Source: Pezicula radicicola
Lineage: Eukaryota; Ascomycota; Leotiomycetes; Helotiales; Dermateaceae
DNA length: 64,000 nt
Assembly: GCA_003008705.1 (NCBI GenBank)
Contig: PDUO01000011.1
Location: 983,956-1,047,955 of the forward strand
Direction: 5' to 3'
Positions 48,381 through 60,634 of the stretch are shown here, one piece after another. Both the position numbers and the translations under genes were made by a program. Position 1 is the stretch's first letter. Every line of letters begins with the position of its first letter. The notes under the pieces were generated by a model, which did no database searches, had not been told where the DNA came from, and saw only the letters and a program-made list of their open reading frames with translations.

Positions 48381-48927
48381 GAGGTGGGTTGCGGAATCAA
48401 AGATGCATATTTGGTCTTTGGGTGGCTGAGAGGCTAGGGTTTATAATGTTGGATGGCATAGCATTGGCAGCGAGAGATTTGTAGACTACGGAGGTATAGT
48501 TTGGAGTATCGCCGATCGTGGTGGGCATGAGAAGTCACGGGATCTAAGATCAAGCACGGAATTTAGAGCTTGAGCTCTGACTTACACAACGGAAAGCGAA
48601 CTGACAGGACTTGTTTATAGATAAACCTTTAGAATATTTTAGAGAGTAAACTTGATGTTTTTACACAGGGTTTCAACATGAGCGCTACTCTCCGTCTTGG
48701 GCTACCTGTATACCACTCTGAGTTTTGATGCCAATCTGTTCGAAGATCTCGCAAAACGCCAACCTCTTGAAGAGCTCATTTCGACCTCGAATGAGGAAGC
48801 GATCTGTGAATGGTTTCGAGCTTCATTGAACTATCCCTCTCTCTAAGTGGGCATCCTAAAAATGACCCATCAAACCACCTCCAAAAGCCAAACGCTCTCA
48901 TCCCTCCAACTCCAACATCAATGAAGA
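48381..48927. other. Convergent intergenic region
   Basis: Between the 3' ends of the FSH hydrolase and the GH12 gene; no supported gene. Confidence 0.4.
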
Positions 48928-50014
48928 TCAATTAAGATCAATCTGCAACGCCAAAGTAACATTCAAAATTGAATCCCCATAAAAGAATTCCGTACCAGCA
49001 TTCCCAACATTAACATAAGTAGAATTAGCAAACTTTCCAAGATTTGCTAACGCTACAAGCCAATCTTTTAAATCGCCCGAGAATTCTCCTTCGAATTGCT
49101 TCGTTGGGAGGAGACTGCTGACTGTTATTCCGGTATCTGTGTTTACGTCTTCGTAGAGGGACCAGGAGGTTCCGAAGAGGGATGGGATTGTTGCTGTGGG
49201 TCCGTTGGTCCATCCTATTGGAACTGGGGGTGGTGTTAGTGTTTTATTTCAGCTTCTTGAGGGTCTTTTTGGTTCTTGTGGGACTGCTTGGGAGAAAATT
49301 TTGGGAGTGGAGGGTTTATGCATACGTTGTCCTCCTTCATATTGGAGCCAGAGCATTAGCTCGTGAGAAGTTGTGGATGTAGAATCGCCTTTCACATCGT
49401 TGGTCATGAAATCAAAACAGACGTTTCCTATTTCTCGGTATCAGTTCTTGAACTTAATAGAAACCAGAAGTCCTTAAATGGAGTTTACCTTTGAAAGCCG
49501 TTGTGTTTGTTCTCGACCAGTCATATATCGCAGGAATAGAAGCAATATCATCAATAGTCGTCTCGAGATTTTGCGTCAAACCAACAAATGAGTAACCTTT
49601 CGGTACATTGTTCCTATCGCAAGAATCCCTTAGCATGTATCCTAGGATGATGCAATAGTAAATAACCTACGTGCTCTCAACATATTCAATATTTGTAATA
49701 CTACTCCAAATCACCTCAGCAGAACTGATCTGAGAAATCGTCTGCGTATCGTAATATGTACATTGTGTACCGACTGTTTCATTGGCATTGTATAGCATGT
49801 TATATACAACCCATGGTGTGTTTTCCAAGACTAAAGAATCTTGATCTCCGCAGAGTAGGGTTGGTGATTGAGTTGATGTTGCTCTTGCTTGTACTGCTTG
49901 TTGTTGTTGAGATGTTGGGTGCCCTTGCACAAGCACTGATGATGACAATGTTGAGAGGAGTGTTATTAATGTAAACACATCTTTTTGCGTCTTCGAAAAC
50001 GAAAACGAAAACAT
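48928..50014 (-). CDS. Secreted glycoside hydrolase family 12 (endoglucanase/xyloglucanase)
   Basis: Predicted secreted beta-1,4-glucan hydrolase, 293 residues. Exons are 50014-49671, 49628-49489, 49427-49326 and 49223-48928 (294 codons). A signal peptide (about 1-31) precedes the GH12 jelly-roll: LCGDQDSLVLENTPWVVYNMLYN, NVCFDFMTND, then the nucleophile in HELMLWLQ (Glu184). The acid/base is in NAGTEFFYGD (Glu274). Other family features are SWSLYEDVN and EGEFSGDLKDWLVALANLG. Both catalytic Glu are intact. The acceptor before exon 2 (at 49629) is less typical, so that junction is slightly uncertain. It would attack cellulose or xyloglucan of plant walls. Confidence 0.88.
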
Positions 50015-50790
50015 ATTTACGAGTACTGATTAATCAACTTTTGAAGGGGGGGGGGGGGGGGGGGGGGTGAACGAAAAGAATGTATATGGTCAGATATTGG
50101 GACCTGAATCACTCTGTAAAAACAGACGATTGGAGAAAAGGAAAAGAGAAGAAGGAGCATTCTAAAGAAACGGATTGTTCTTGGCTTTAATATACAAACG
50201 GTGTCGGGAATTAAAGATCATGGAGTCAACGGTTGCGGATATGAGGGACTGGTGTGGGAAGTTTATCTGAATCGATGGGATTTTGAGACGAGCCTATTGA
50301 GGGACAGATTTGCATGAGGGAGGGGAGTTGGCAATTATATTTGAAACAGAAGCGTGTTCTTTGTTTCTTTAGGTACTCTCGCTTGTGCCCCTGAAAGGGG
50401 GGAACTTTGCAGATCACCTTCTTTGTGGTCAGGTGATTTGGTTTTTTTTCGTTGGCGAGCTCGCGAGCAGTGCTTTTTATGTTGAGTTTTACACACCTCA
50501 CTTAAGGCTGATGTAGATGTCTGGGCGAGAATGTACGAAAGATTTGCGGAGTCTTTTATTAATCGTGTAAAGATTTACTATGCCCAAGCTGAGTAAATCA
50601 TTTGGTCTAGGAAGTAGCTCGCTTGATCTGAACAACTCACTTGATCAAGCTCATCTGAACACCCAATTCCTCTCTTTGGGAAGCACGTTGATATTGTAAA
50701 TGTCTGGGACACACTTTCTATATATTGGACTCCAAAAGGAAAGGGATGTTAAAATAGCCATCCCTTCTCCCCTTCTCATACCAAACTTTT
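50015..50790. other. GH12 upstream region with G homopolymer
   Basis: Presumed GH12 promoter. It contains a 22-base G run, 50046-50067, just 31 bp before the start codon (C run on the coding strand). No supported gene. Confidence 0.6.
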
Positions 50791-51261
50791 AGAGCTCAGA
50801 AATGAATATATTCATCTTTATTTATATATAGCCTAGTTCAATTTATTATAATATTGAAAGTTCATGAGTTTTTATTGAACTTTTTATTTTCACCGGAATA
50901 GGTTAATCTACACTAGACAAAGGGGGGTAAAAATTATTGATTTTTTTTAAGAAATCTAATAATTATAATAACTTAGCTTTCTATAATATAATCTTTTCCT
51001 TAAAACTTAAGTATATAGTAATCTATAATTATTATAAAATTTAAGAAGTTTAGAAGTTGTTTATATAGTTAAAAGTATAGCTCTATAATTAATTAGGTTT
51101 ACTAGTAAGAAAGGTATCTTAATTATAAATGAACTAATGAAAAATTCATCTTTATTTAACTATTTTAAGATAAAATTCATTTTCATTTAAGCCTTAATTT
51201 TTTACTTTATTTGACTAAATGAAGATGAATTTTCATTAATTCATTTCCGTTTCCGAGCCCT
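50791..51261. mobile_element. AT-rich element with inverted ends, probable RIP-decayed transposon remnant
   Basis: Strongly AT-rich block. The left end (gagctcagaaatgaat...attcatctttattta, from 50792) resembles the reverse complement of the right end (gggctcggaaa...aattcatcttcattta, ending near 51260), with gaps. An inner inverted pair is aaattcatctttattt (about 51141) with aaatgaagatgaattt (about 51217). No coding capacity. Confidence 0.45.
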
Positions 51262-51572
51262 ATAAACTTTACTCACACGAGAAGTCAATCCATGGTCCAC
51301 CTGGTCTCGTTGAGCCGAATGACTGGTATTTCATAGACTATTGCAAAGCCTGACAGCTAACTCACATACCTGCACAAAACCCAATGAGCATATCTGAGCA
51401 GGAGGAACTTACCAAGAAAGGCAAACAAATTGGACTTACTCCTTCGTAGCATTTTTGTATAAACCTAAATCCCATCCTTATATTGGTCGCAGAGCCTATT
51501 GACAACATCCAACATCCTATTGTTCTATAATTCTTACCCTACCTTTCGTTTCAATCACTTTGTATCAGCATC

Positions 51573-52870
51573 ATGCTGCTTCCACTCGTTTTCAGTCTCT
51601 TACTCTCAACTGTTTATTCGTCTGCAGCTGGGGAACTTGTCGATCGAGATATAATCTTCTGCCCTGTTGAGCTCCCTGTTATCCAAGTCTACATCTACCA
51701 GCAAATCGTCACTTACCCGGTTGTCATAGACACATATATCAGTGCGAATACCATCATCAATATTAATGGCGGCATTGTGATTAATATTAACAATGCCCCG
51801 GTCTACCTGAGTACTACGGTCACCGCTACCTCTACGTCTATCTCTACAAGTACCTCAATCGTCTCAGCAACTATGTAAGTTTCAACTATAGCTTTTTTCA
51901 AGTCTTTAACTTAACTCTTGGAAGTACCACCAAGGCCGCGCCAACGCCAACTCCCTTCCTAATCTCAATCGCACCAGCTGGCGTCCAAAAACGTCAATTT
52001 TCAACAGGTTTCATTGGAGCTGGAGGAAAGACGACTCCCAATTGTACAAATGCTACAGTATGGACCCTGGTATCCGGGCAGCTTTTTAGCGGTGGCCTCA
52101 AAGTCTCTACAAACGGCAAGGCCGATCAACCATTCGCAGCATCAGCAGGCTACGGAAATATATCCACAGTATTCGAAATCTCCGGAACCGAGCTTGAATG
52201 GATAAACCCAGCGTTTGTTGGTGGCAGTGCTGTCTTCTATCTCCTTAATAACATTCTCTCGATAGCTTTTGACGGCGAGGCAGAAGCAGGTGGTATTATT
52301 GAAACACTGCAAATTGTTCCAGCCTCAAATTGCATCGGTGGCAGTATAATCTCCACTACAACCACCTTAGCGACTCCCACGCCCACGAACTTCGCAATTC
52401 AAGCCTCAGGAGCTGGTATAGACGGACAATACGCACAAGTTCTACCCATCAACGACACCTTAGGAAGCAGCCTCATAACCTTCGTCCCGAGCTTAGCAAA
52501 TGCCTCAGAATTCTCGCTCAACGCAAACGGAAACCTATTAGACATAAACGGAGACATAGCCAACCAAGATCCAACATCACAAAACATAACAGACGGATAT
52601 CCCCTCTATCTAAACCCACCTGATACAATCGCACCCAACAATTTCACACTCCCAATCTGTTCTCTCGATGCTAATGACATCCTTACTTGTGTTGAGACGG
52701 ATGGACGAGATCTTCTGCAGTATTGTTCTCAGTATGAGATTTTGTTTTTGGATTTTGTTCTTCAGACTAATTGTTCGCTTGTTACTTTGATTGCTGTACC
52801 TCCTTCTGGTCTTGCGAAGATGAGGAAGAGGGCTTTGGCTAAAGTTGAGGGTAGGCGTACTTATAATTAG
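51573..52870 (+). CDS. Secreted serine/threonine-rich protein of unknown function
   Basis: Protein of 415 residues; exons 51573-51874 and 51925-52870 (416 codons). A signal peptide (MLLPLVFSLLLSTVYSSAAG) is followed by a Thr/Ser-rich spacer (TATSTSISTSTS). Then come two beta-rich parts with several Cys (PNCTNATVWTLVSGQLFSGG, FAIQASGAGIDGQYAQVLP) and N-glycosylation sequons. The second part resembles repeats seen in other fungal secreted proteins of unknown role. No GPI signal or catalytic motif. It is probably extracellular or wall-associated. Confidence 0.78.
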
Positions 52871-53647
52871 GTGATGTTGTAATTTTGGGCGGTGGGTGTT
52901 TTGTTGTTGGTGGCTTGGATTTGAGGTGAGGAGTGATACTAGGGATGGTGTGTGGGTTTAATGGAATATGTATATTTTAAGGAACTGGCCTTATTGGAAG
53001 CTGGTAATAGAAATAATGAAGGCGTGTGGAATATTAAGTTAGGCCCATGACTATTATGTAGGGGATATATTTAATGTAGGAGATTTATTTTCTTGTAACC
53101 TTGTCACTTAAGCTTTCATCCATGCTGTAGTCAGATGAACATTCCCCGCTGAATAAACTCTGTTTACAATTTTTGAAGATATGTAACTATGATCTCTGAG
53201 ATGACCTGATAGTACAATGTAGCCCTTTACACCTTTACTATACTTTACACATGGTAAGTCATTCTTACCGCATACCTTAGATAACCTTAATCAAATTGAG
53301 CCGATTACACAACTGAAAAGAGTGAGATTGGAAAATATCGTCTCTTTCTTTCAATCACAGAGTTAACTTGAGTAACTCAGAATATTTACTCTCTCTTTCA
53401 AGATTAAAATTAAATTAGACTCAGTCGCAGGAGTAGCTAGCTAGTGCTACCATACTATCCCCCCCTCAGTGCAGGTCAGGTACCTCAAACTTTGTTCTAT
53501 CTAAATCTATGAGAATTAAGAACAATGGTAATCAAATTACTTAATAAGTAATTATTAGATTATTCCATTCCAGACGCTTCTACAGTACGTAAAATTTTCA
53601 TCTCCAACAGCATAATACCCAAAATCCTCCTGATCAAATAATGCCTC
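52871..53647. other. Convergent intergenic region
   Basis: Between two secreted-protein genes; AT-rich patches, no supported gene. Confidence 0.4.
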
Positions 53648-54748
53648 TTAAACAGCCTCAATACTCCCACAACCAGCCTGCACAATAAACCCCTGACCAG
53701 CGGTATCCGACGTATCCCCATTATCACCATACGTAAAAGCCTCTCCGCAACTCTCCCCACCATACTCAGAAACATCCGTAACATTACTAAAAACCAAAGC
53801 ACAATCCCTAGCAGCAGGATAAGCAAACATAGCAACACACCCATCATTCTCTACACATAATTGACAACATTTACTTGCATCTTGTCCAGCTTCTGCACCA
53901 CCTCCATCAACACTAGCTGTACCTGGTGCATTTGAAATAACGTGGATACCGTGATTTCCGTTTATGTTGCCGATTAGGTTTGTAGGTGCGCATTTTGCGG
54001 AATAGGTTGTTGTTGTTGTGGCCGGGCAGGATGTACTTACTGTAAGGGTTGTTGAGGTTCCGACGTAACTTGTATCGCTGTGTGTTATTGTTGTTGTTCC
54101 AGGTGGTGGGATATATGAATAGGAGTATAATGTTCGGGTTGAGGTTACGGTTGATCCTGGTGTTTGTGGTGTGTAGGTGTAGGTTGTTAGTCCTGAGGTT
54201 AGGGTTGGGTAGAGAGTGTAGAGTGTTGTTATGTCGGTTGTGCAGGTTACGTTTATGGCTGCTGATGTTATTGATGTTGGCTGTCCGCTTATTGGTGTGT
54301 ATGTGCCTGAATAGGAGGTTATTGTTGCGGCTGGGGCGGAGATTCCGTTGGTGCAGATTATGGAGGTTGAGGTGAGGGTACCGATTGTGACAGTATCGTA
54401 GAGAAATATTTCGGTGGTTTGAGATGGTTGGGTGATTGTTGAGGAGCTTGTTATTGTGGTATATGAAGTTACGGTATATGGAATTGCTGTTGGTGCTGTT
54501 TCAACTATTGTACTGGGAACCGTGACAGTTGGTTCTGTGGTCGTTTCTGGATCATGTGTTATTGTTGTTGAACTCGTTGGTAGTGATGTTGCACCAATGC
54601 TGGTAGGTAAAGATAGTGTTTGGCATTGTACATCTGAGACGAAGGAGGTATGAGTGAAGGTGAAGACTGGATCTGATGTAGCAGGAGCACAGTGGACAAG
54701 TAAAAAGGGTAGAAAAGCCAAAGCTCCTGCGTGAAATTTACTCTGCAT
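53648..54748 (-). CDS. Secreted Thr/Ser-rich protein with C-terminal Cys-rich (PAN/apple-like) part
   Basis: Single-exon protein of 366 residues. A signal peptide starts at MQSKFHAGALAFLPFLLVHC. About 230 residues of Thr/Ser/Pro-rich sequence follow, suited to heavy O-glycosylation (TSYTTITSSSTITQPSQTT). The last 100 residues contain spaced cysteines (KCCQLCVENDGCVAMFAY, RDCALVF, GESCGEAF) resembling an apple/PAN-type fold. The function is unknown; a wall or adhesion role is a guess. The upstream in-frame codons have no ATG, so the start at 54748 is chosen. Confidence 0.8.
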   Translation of the reverse strand: MQSKFHAGALAFLPFLLVHCAPATSDPVFTFTHTSFVSDVQCQTLSLPTSIGATSLPTSSTTITHDPETTTEPTVTVPSTIVETAPTAIPYTVTSYTTITSSSTITQPSQTTEIFLYDTVTIGTLTSTSIICTNGISAPAATITSYSGTYTPISGQPTSITSAAINVTCTTDITTLYTLYPTLTSGLTTYTYTPQTPGSTVTSTRTLYSYSYIPPPGTTTITHSDTSYVGTSTTLTVSTSCPATTTTTYSAKCAPTNLIGNINGNHGIHVISNAPGTASVDGGGAEAGQDASKCCQLCVENDGCVAMFAYPAARDCALVFSNVTDVSEYGGESCGEAFTYGDNGDTSDTAGQGFIVQAGCGSIEAV

Positions 54749-56094
54749 TGTGAAGGCAGAATTATGTTTATAATAGGATGTTATTCCACAAGTCAAAAAT
54801 GGTACCTACAAAATTGAGGAAAATATGCAAACTTATAGAAACCACAAGATGATCATCTGACCTTTTCTTTTCTATTTCTTAATCTCCAGCGTTGCATGAG
54901 AACGGCATCTGCATTTGGACCCGCCAGCAGGCGGCGTAGTCAGCATTTTACGAGGTGACATTTTCTTGGGTGGTTCCATAGGTAAGACCAATGGTGAAGT
55001 TAGGATGTCGCTTACGGGCGATTTAGAGCCATTAAGGAATGGCTTCTGCACACCTCCAGCTGCAGGCTAATTCTGTGTAACACTTGTCACTTGGATACGA
55101 ATTATGCCAGAATCAAAAACTGCTGCCTAACACCCTCCATACGATAGATAGTGCTTGGCATTCTCACTTTGAATATCGTGTTCCTTGAAAACGACATCGA
55201 GCCCTCACTATAGCAATTGAAATCTGCAGGAGGACCATACATTGTTCTTTGAATCATTGACTTAGCTTCAGTAACTCAAACTTAAATTTCTCATCCGCTA
55301 AAACATGACATGATAATGACTTGGAGTCAGCAGCCTAGTAATTGACACACGCACAAATATATATATCCTCGAAGGTGTCCACAACAACAGCAACTGGAAA
55401 TGCGTAGAAACCACCACTGTATCCCTCTTCGATGCAAACGAGAGTTCGAGACAATTAAAAGAAGTGAAAAGGGGCTAATAAGGTTGAAAAAAGTCGCAAT
55501 ACAACTTTGTACTAGCGACAACTCTTTAAGTATGCCAACTAACAATACTTGCCATTGATTGACTCCTCAACTCAGATCTCGATGCGCGCTATAAGTTTAT
55601 CTGAAGTATCACCAGTTACAATGACGTCGCAGTCGCAGTACAGTACCGAAGAAGCTCGCTAAATTTTTCAAAGCCCGAGAAAAGCCGGCACACCAAGCCG
55701 ATTTCGGGCTGGTGATGCATGTGCCACAACTTCAAAGGTGGGCGATGGTCCTGATGATAGGAGCGGCAATGGGATACAAGCACCATCTCCACGTCTCAAC
55801 GGCGTGGAGATGGAAATTTGTAACCTCTATGCCCCATGCTGTGGGGAAGCAAGGGAAGTCTGCCGATTACCTTTCCCCTCGCGGGAATCTGGAAAAGGAA
55901 ACCCGCGGAGTTTTGGTGGTATTATAAGGTGAAAGATGGGGCGAGAATCGGTATTTGTACCTCTGAGGTCATGTTGGATTGCAGAAGCCTGACATACAAA
56001 ACTGACTGCATGTCCATCCTGTGCGACCTTTTGTGGTGTGAATACCTTCTTCGAGTAAGAGTGTAGGAGATTTGAGCACACAGAACCCGTAAAC
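54749..56094. other. Divergent intergenic region
   Basis: About 1.3 kb between a secreted-protein gene (-) and the sugar transporter (+). No supported gene. Confidence 0.4.
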
Positions 56095-58136
56095 ATGGGC
56101 GACCAGATCACGAAATGGAATGTAGCGCACAGTTTGGCGAAGCGAAAGCTTCTCATTGCCATCAATTGTCTGGCAGCATTGTCAATTTTCTTCTTCGGTT
56201 ATGACCAAGGAATGATGGGCGGTGTGAATAACGCCAAAGACTACATTGACCTTATGGGTTTTGGTTATGTCGATGATACTGGAACTCCGGTGGTTACAGA
56301 TTCTCTTTTACAAGGTGGCATAGTATCTGTGTATTACCTAGGTACACTTTTTGGTGCTCTTTCTGGGGGCTGGGTTGGCGACAAAGTTGGAAGAATTAAG
56401 ACGATTGCTCTCGGTGCTGCATGGGGAGTGCTTGGAGCTTCGCTCCAATGCTCGGCTCAAAATCATATTTGGATGATCTTTGGTATGTTGAGTGTTAAAA
56501 ATGGTCTGGTGGAAGTATCTAGCTGACATCAATTAGCACGGTTAATCAATGGGTTTGGAACTGGAATATTGAACGCGATTGTACCAGTCTGGGCAACAGA
56601 GACCTCTGAGCATACTAGTCGCGGACAATTCATTGCCATTGAATTTACCTTGAATATTTTCGGTGTCGTGGTGGCATACTGGCTCGAATTGTAAGTTTGC
56701 TTTTCATAATAGAAGATTGATTGCTGACTCCTTCAAAGCGGATTGTCTTACATAGATGGTGGAGATTCTGCAATCCGCTGGCGATTCCCGATTGCTTTCC
56801 AGATTATTCCACTGCTGGTTCTATTCGGCGCCGTTTGGTGGTTCCCAGAGAGTCCCCGATGGCTTGTCAAAGTTGGACGAGACAAAGAGGCTCGTTTCAT
56901 CTTAGGAAGATTGCGTGGCGAGGAAGCTGAAGATGCTGCTCTGGCTGATGCAGAATACAACGATATCCAAAATGTTTCTGAGCTGGAGAAGACGACATCT
57001 CATAGTAATACGTACTTTGCGATGTTCCTCGGCCGTGGCTCCGGTACTCTCCACATGGGAAGGCGTGTACAGCTGGTGATTTGGCTACAGTAAGTAGCAT
57101 ATTTCTTTGTTATCGTGCCCTTGAAACGCCATCTCACAACTTTGGGAGCATACCTCATGACTCTTAGTCTTGATCTTTGAGAAAATTAGTGTGCTAATTT
57201 GTCTGAAGGATAATGCAGGAATGGGTAGGAATTGCAGGCGTTACTATTTGTAAGTGACCTTCACACTAATTTTGATACCACAAACCTGACGATGTTTCGC
57301 AGACGCTCCGACAATCTTTCGAATTGCTGGCTTTGACACTACCAAGAGTCAATGGATTAGTGGATTGAACAATATCTTCTACATGTTCGCAACCCTCATT
57401 TGCGTCTTCACTCTCGATAGGATCGGAAGAAGAAACACGCTATACTGGGGTAGTATTGTCCAAGGAATTGCCATGTTCTTAGCAGGAGGATTCTCCCGCC
57501 TTGGTCTTAACGCAACGGCGGCCGACGAGTCTGCAAAAGCCTCTTCTTACGGAGCTGCTGCTGCCTCTATGATCTTCATTTTCACGTCAACGTTTGGGGC
57601 CACGTGGTTGACTGTTCCTTGGTTGTACCCTGCCGAGATCTTCCCGCTGGCTGTACGGGCAAAAGGAAATGCCTGGGGTGTAGTCGGATGGAGTATAGGA
57701 AATGGCTGGCTTGTGAGTACCACTCTTGACGTTGATCCAAGATAATACTGACAATCTTTAGACTCTCTTGTGCCCGGTTATGTTTAACGCGATCGGAGAG
57801 AAAACTCTCTACATCTTCGCCATTAGCAATGTGATCACTCTACCTATGGTTTGGGCTCTGTATCCGGAATCCAATCAAAGGACTCTCGAGGAGATGGATT
57901 TGTTGTTCGCTGCGGACACGCCATGGAACTGGGATGCTGAACGCAACTTTGCTGTGCTGAAGGAGCAGCATCCAGATCTGGTTCAGGCAGCTAAGCAGAG
58001 GCAGACTGTTGTCAGTGCTGAAGATGGGTTGTTGAAGCACGATAGTAAACCGCATGCCAAGGTGCGTAGCACGCATGGAGAGAGCACACAGCAGGTTGAA
58101 AATGGAGATGGAGAGGTCGCTGGGAAAAGCCTCTGA
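56095..58136 (+). CDS. MFS sugar transporter
   Basis: Twelve-span major facilitator of the sugar porter family, 572 residues, at the plasma membrane. Exons are 56095-56482, 56537-56690, 56739-57089, 57209-57249, 57303-57712 and 57762-58136 (573 codons). Family marks are GYDQGMMGG in helix 1, GGWVGDKVGR after helix 2, PESPRWLVKVGR, LDRIGRRN after helix 8, PWLYPAEIFPL and PESNQRTLEEMD at the end of the last helix. The long hydrophilic tail is typical. The specific sugar cannot be read. Exon 4 is only 41 nt (IMQEWVGIAGVTI). Confidence 0.93.
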
Positions 58137-58724
58137 GTGTTGGAAGCGACAAGCTGGTTAGACATAATAGATAGGTGAAAGAGAGAAGTGAAATACACAG
58201 AATAAGCGAGTCACCGGTGGTTTTCTAGTCCTCGGTTTTTGCTGTATGTATCAGTCTAATAATGCCCATGATTATTATTGCAAGGTCGTGTTATTATTTA
58301 TTGGTTTCATTGAAATTGTGTGTGTTTTCATGACAATTGACAAAACAGGGTCTGCTAATTTGGATTGCGCCTGCCATCGTAATAGAGGGGACTTTTATGG
58401 GCTAACCCCATACTAAATAGCGGGGACTGATAAGCATAAAACTCCAACGGGAAAGCATCTGCAGGGGACTTTGGGGAGATCCAGGCGCTCTCCGCCTGTC
58501 AGCTTTCTCCCCCCTCCCCCGACTTCCTTGCAAAAGAATGTACGAAGGTAACTGTAATTCTATCAATAGAAGGGAATAATCTCACCCTTCAGCCCTTACC
58601 TCGTATTATTAGATCCACCAAGCCAGTCTTTGCTGTCACCTTGTCTTCTGACCATCCACCATGGCCTCAACACCTTCGCTTCCAAACAACCTCTTTCTTC
58701 AATGTTCGCATTGCCTTTGCGACG
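58137..58724. other. Intergenic between sugar transporter and GH47 gene
   Basis: Presumed GH47 promoter; no supported gene. Continuous codons in the GH47 frame precede the chosen ATG but have no upstream ATG. Confidence 0.4.
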
Positions 58725-60634
58725 ATGGGACGGGGGACCAGATACCAACTTGTATCAGAGTCATATCCAAATGATATCCCCAATTCACAATCCATTTTCG
58801 ATAAGATAAAGCGCAAAATCTTAACATATCAACATTCATTCTCTCTGCTCACATCAGCCCCTGCCAAGCAGCTTCGTTATGTTGGACTTGCCATCTTGGT
58901 TCTTGTCGTCTTGATTTCTTCTTTGCCCGCACACGACCTCGACTCGATCGATAATGGCAGTAGATTTGGGCCCTTCAACATCCAATATGCTTTCAAGAAC
59001 GAAACAAAAAGCGCCAAGGCAATCCGAACGGGAAGGCAGAGCCAAGTAAAGGCAGCCTTTCTCCATGCTTGGAACGGATACAAGCAGCATGCGTGGCTCC
59101 ACGATGAAGTTCAGCCACTGTCTGGGAATTCCAAGGACCCATACGTTGGATGGGCTGCGACACTGGTGGACAGCCTCGATGCACTCTATATACTGGGACT
59201 TCAAACCGAATTTGATCTTGCGCTGGAAAGCGTGAAGAGCATCAATTTTACAAAGCCTAATACTGAGCGGGTTCCAGTATTTGAGACTACTATTCGGTAT
59301 CTTGGTGGTTTATTGGGTTCATACGATGTCAGTGGTGGAAAGTATCCAATTCTTCTTGAAAAAGCACGAGAATTGGGCGATTTCCTGTTCCTGGCATTCA
59401 ACACAACAAATGGCATGCCAGTGCCTTACTATCAGTGGCAGAAACCCGGAGACAAGTTGCACGGAGAGAGCGGCGTACTTGTTGCACAAGTTGGTGAGAA
59501 CTATACCGTTATGCTCAAGTTGAAGTAGGCATCTGATGAAGTATGTAGGATCTTTGTCGCTGGAATTTACTAGGCTCGCACAGCTTACTGGTGATCGCAA
59601 ATACTTCGACGCAATCACAAGAATTACAAATCACTTTGACAAAGCACAAAACACTACAAAATTACCAGGGCTTTGGCCCTCGCAAATCAACACTGATGCA
59701 CTTGCTTTTACTGGCAGAGCTTTCACTCTAGGCGCATGGGCGGACTCTCTGTACGAGTATTTGCCAAAGGTATTTCCTTCCCTTGCCAAAAGGATTTTAT
59801 ACTTTGAGGTTCTAACGAGTATCAGGAGCACATATTGTTAAATGGCAGGACCACAGACCAGTACTTGAACATGTACCAAAAGGCTCTAGAGAGCGCCAAC
59901 AAACATCATTTTTTCCGTCCCAATATACCCGGCAATCATGACATTTTGTTCACTGGTTCTGTCGATGTGAATGGAGGAGTTCCATCCTTGCGGCCTGAGG
60001 TACAGCATCTGGGATGTTTCGTTGGGGGAATGGTGGCTTTGGGTGCAAGAATCAACAAATCGAAAAAGGAACTCAAGACTGCAGCAAAACTCACTGAAGG
60101 CTGCGTGTGGGCATATCAGAATACTGCTACTGGGATTATGCCTGAGATATTCTTTGTCCAGCAATGCCCAGAAACAGGCTCTTGTCACTGGATTGGGAAG
60201 GACTCCATTGAATCTGGTCATCAACATGGCTTTACAAGGGTCAAGGATTCAAGTTATCAGCTTCGTCCAGAGGCAATTGAGTCTGTCTTTATCATGTATC
60301 GAATCACTGGTGATCCGATCTGGCAAGAGAAAGGCTGGAATATGTTTCAAGCAATTATGAAGCATACGACGACGTCGATTGCGAATGCGAGGGTTAATGA
60401 TGTCACGAAACCTAGCCCTATACAACAGGACTCGATGGAAAGTTTCTGGCTAGCTGAGACTCTTAAGTATTTCTATTTGTTGTTCAGTGAGCCCGATCTT
60501 GTCAGTTTGGATGACTTTGTTTTGTGAGTATACCAAATCCTAATTGCAGAAACGACGTGGACCAATTACTGAATTATTATAGGAATACCGAAGCACATCC
60601 TTTTAGACAGCGAGACCATTTATTCGATATATAG
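58725..60634 (+). CDS. GH47 alpha-1,2-mannosidase (class I mannosyl-oligosaccharide mannosidase)
   Basis: N-glycan-trimming mannosidase, 579 residues, expected in the ER or Golgi lumen. Exons are 58725-59493, 59549-59769, 59826-60523 and 60583-60634 (580 codons). It is a type II membrane protein: a cytosolic tail of about 45 residues, one membrane anchor (YVGLAILVLVVLISSLPA), then the barrel. GH47 blocks are FLHAWNGYKQHAW, GWAATLVDSLDALYILGL, FETTIRYLGGLLGSYDVS, LEFTRLAQLTGDRKYFDAI, HLGCFVGGMVALGA, YQLRPEAIESVFIMYRITGD and SMESFWLAETLKYFYLLFSE. It ends in NTEAHPFR, with the conserved Thr for calcium. One disulfide candidate is QQCPETGSC. Confidence 0.94.

Noticed and set aside
50226..50501. 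91-codon minus-strand frame upstream of GH12
   Set aside because: No ATG-context, signal or domain support; sits in the presumed promoter.
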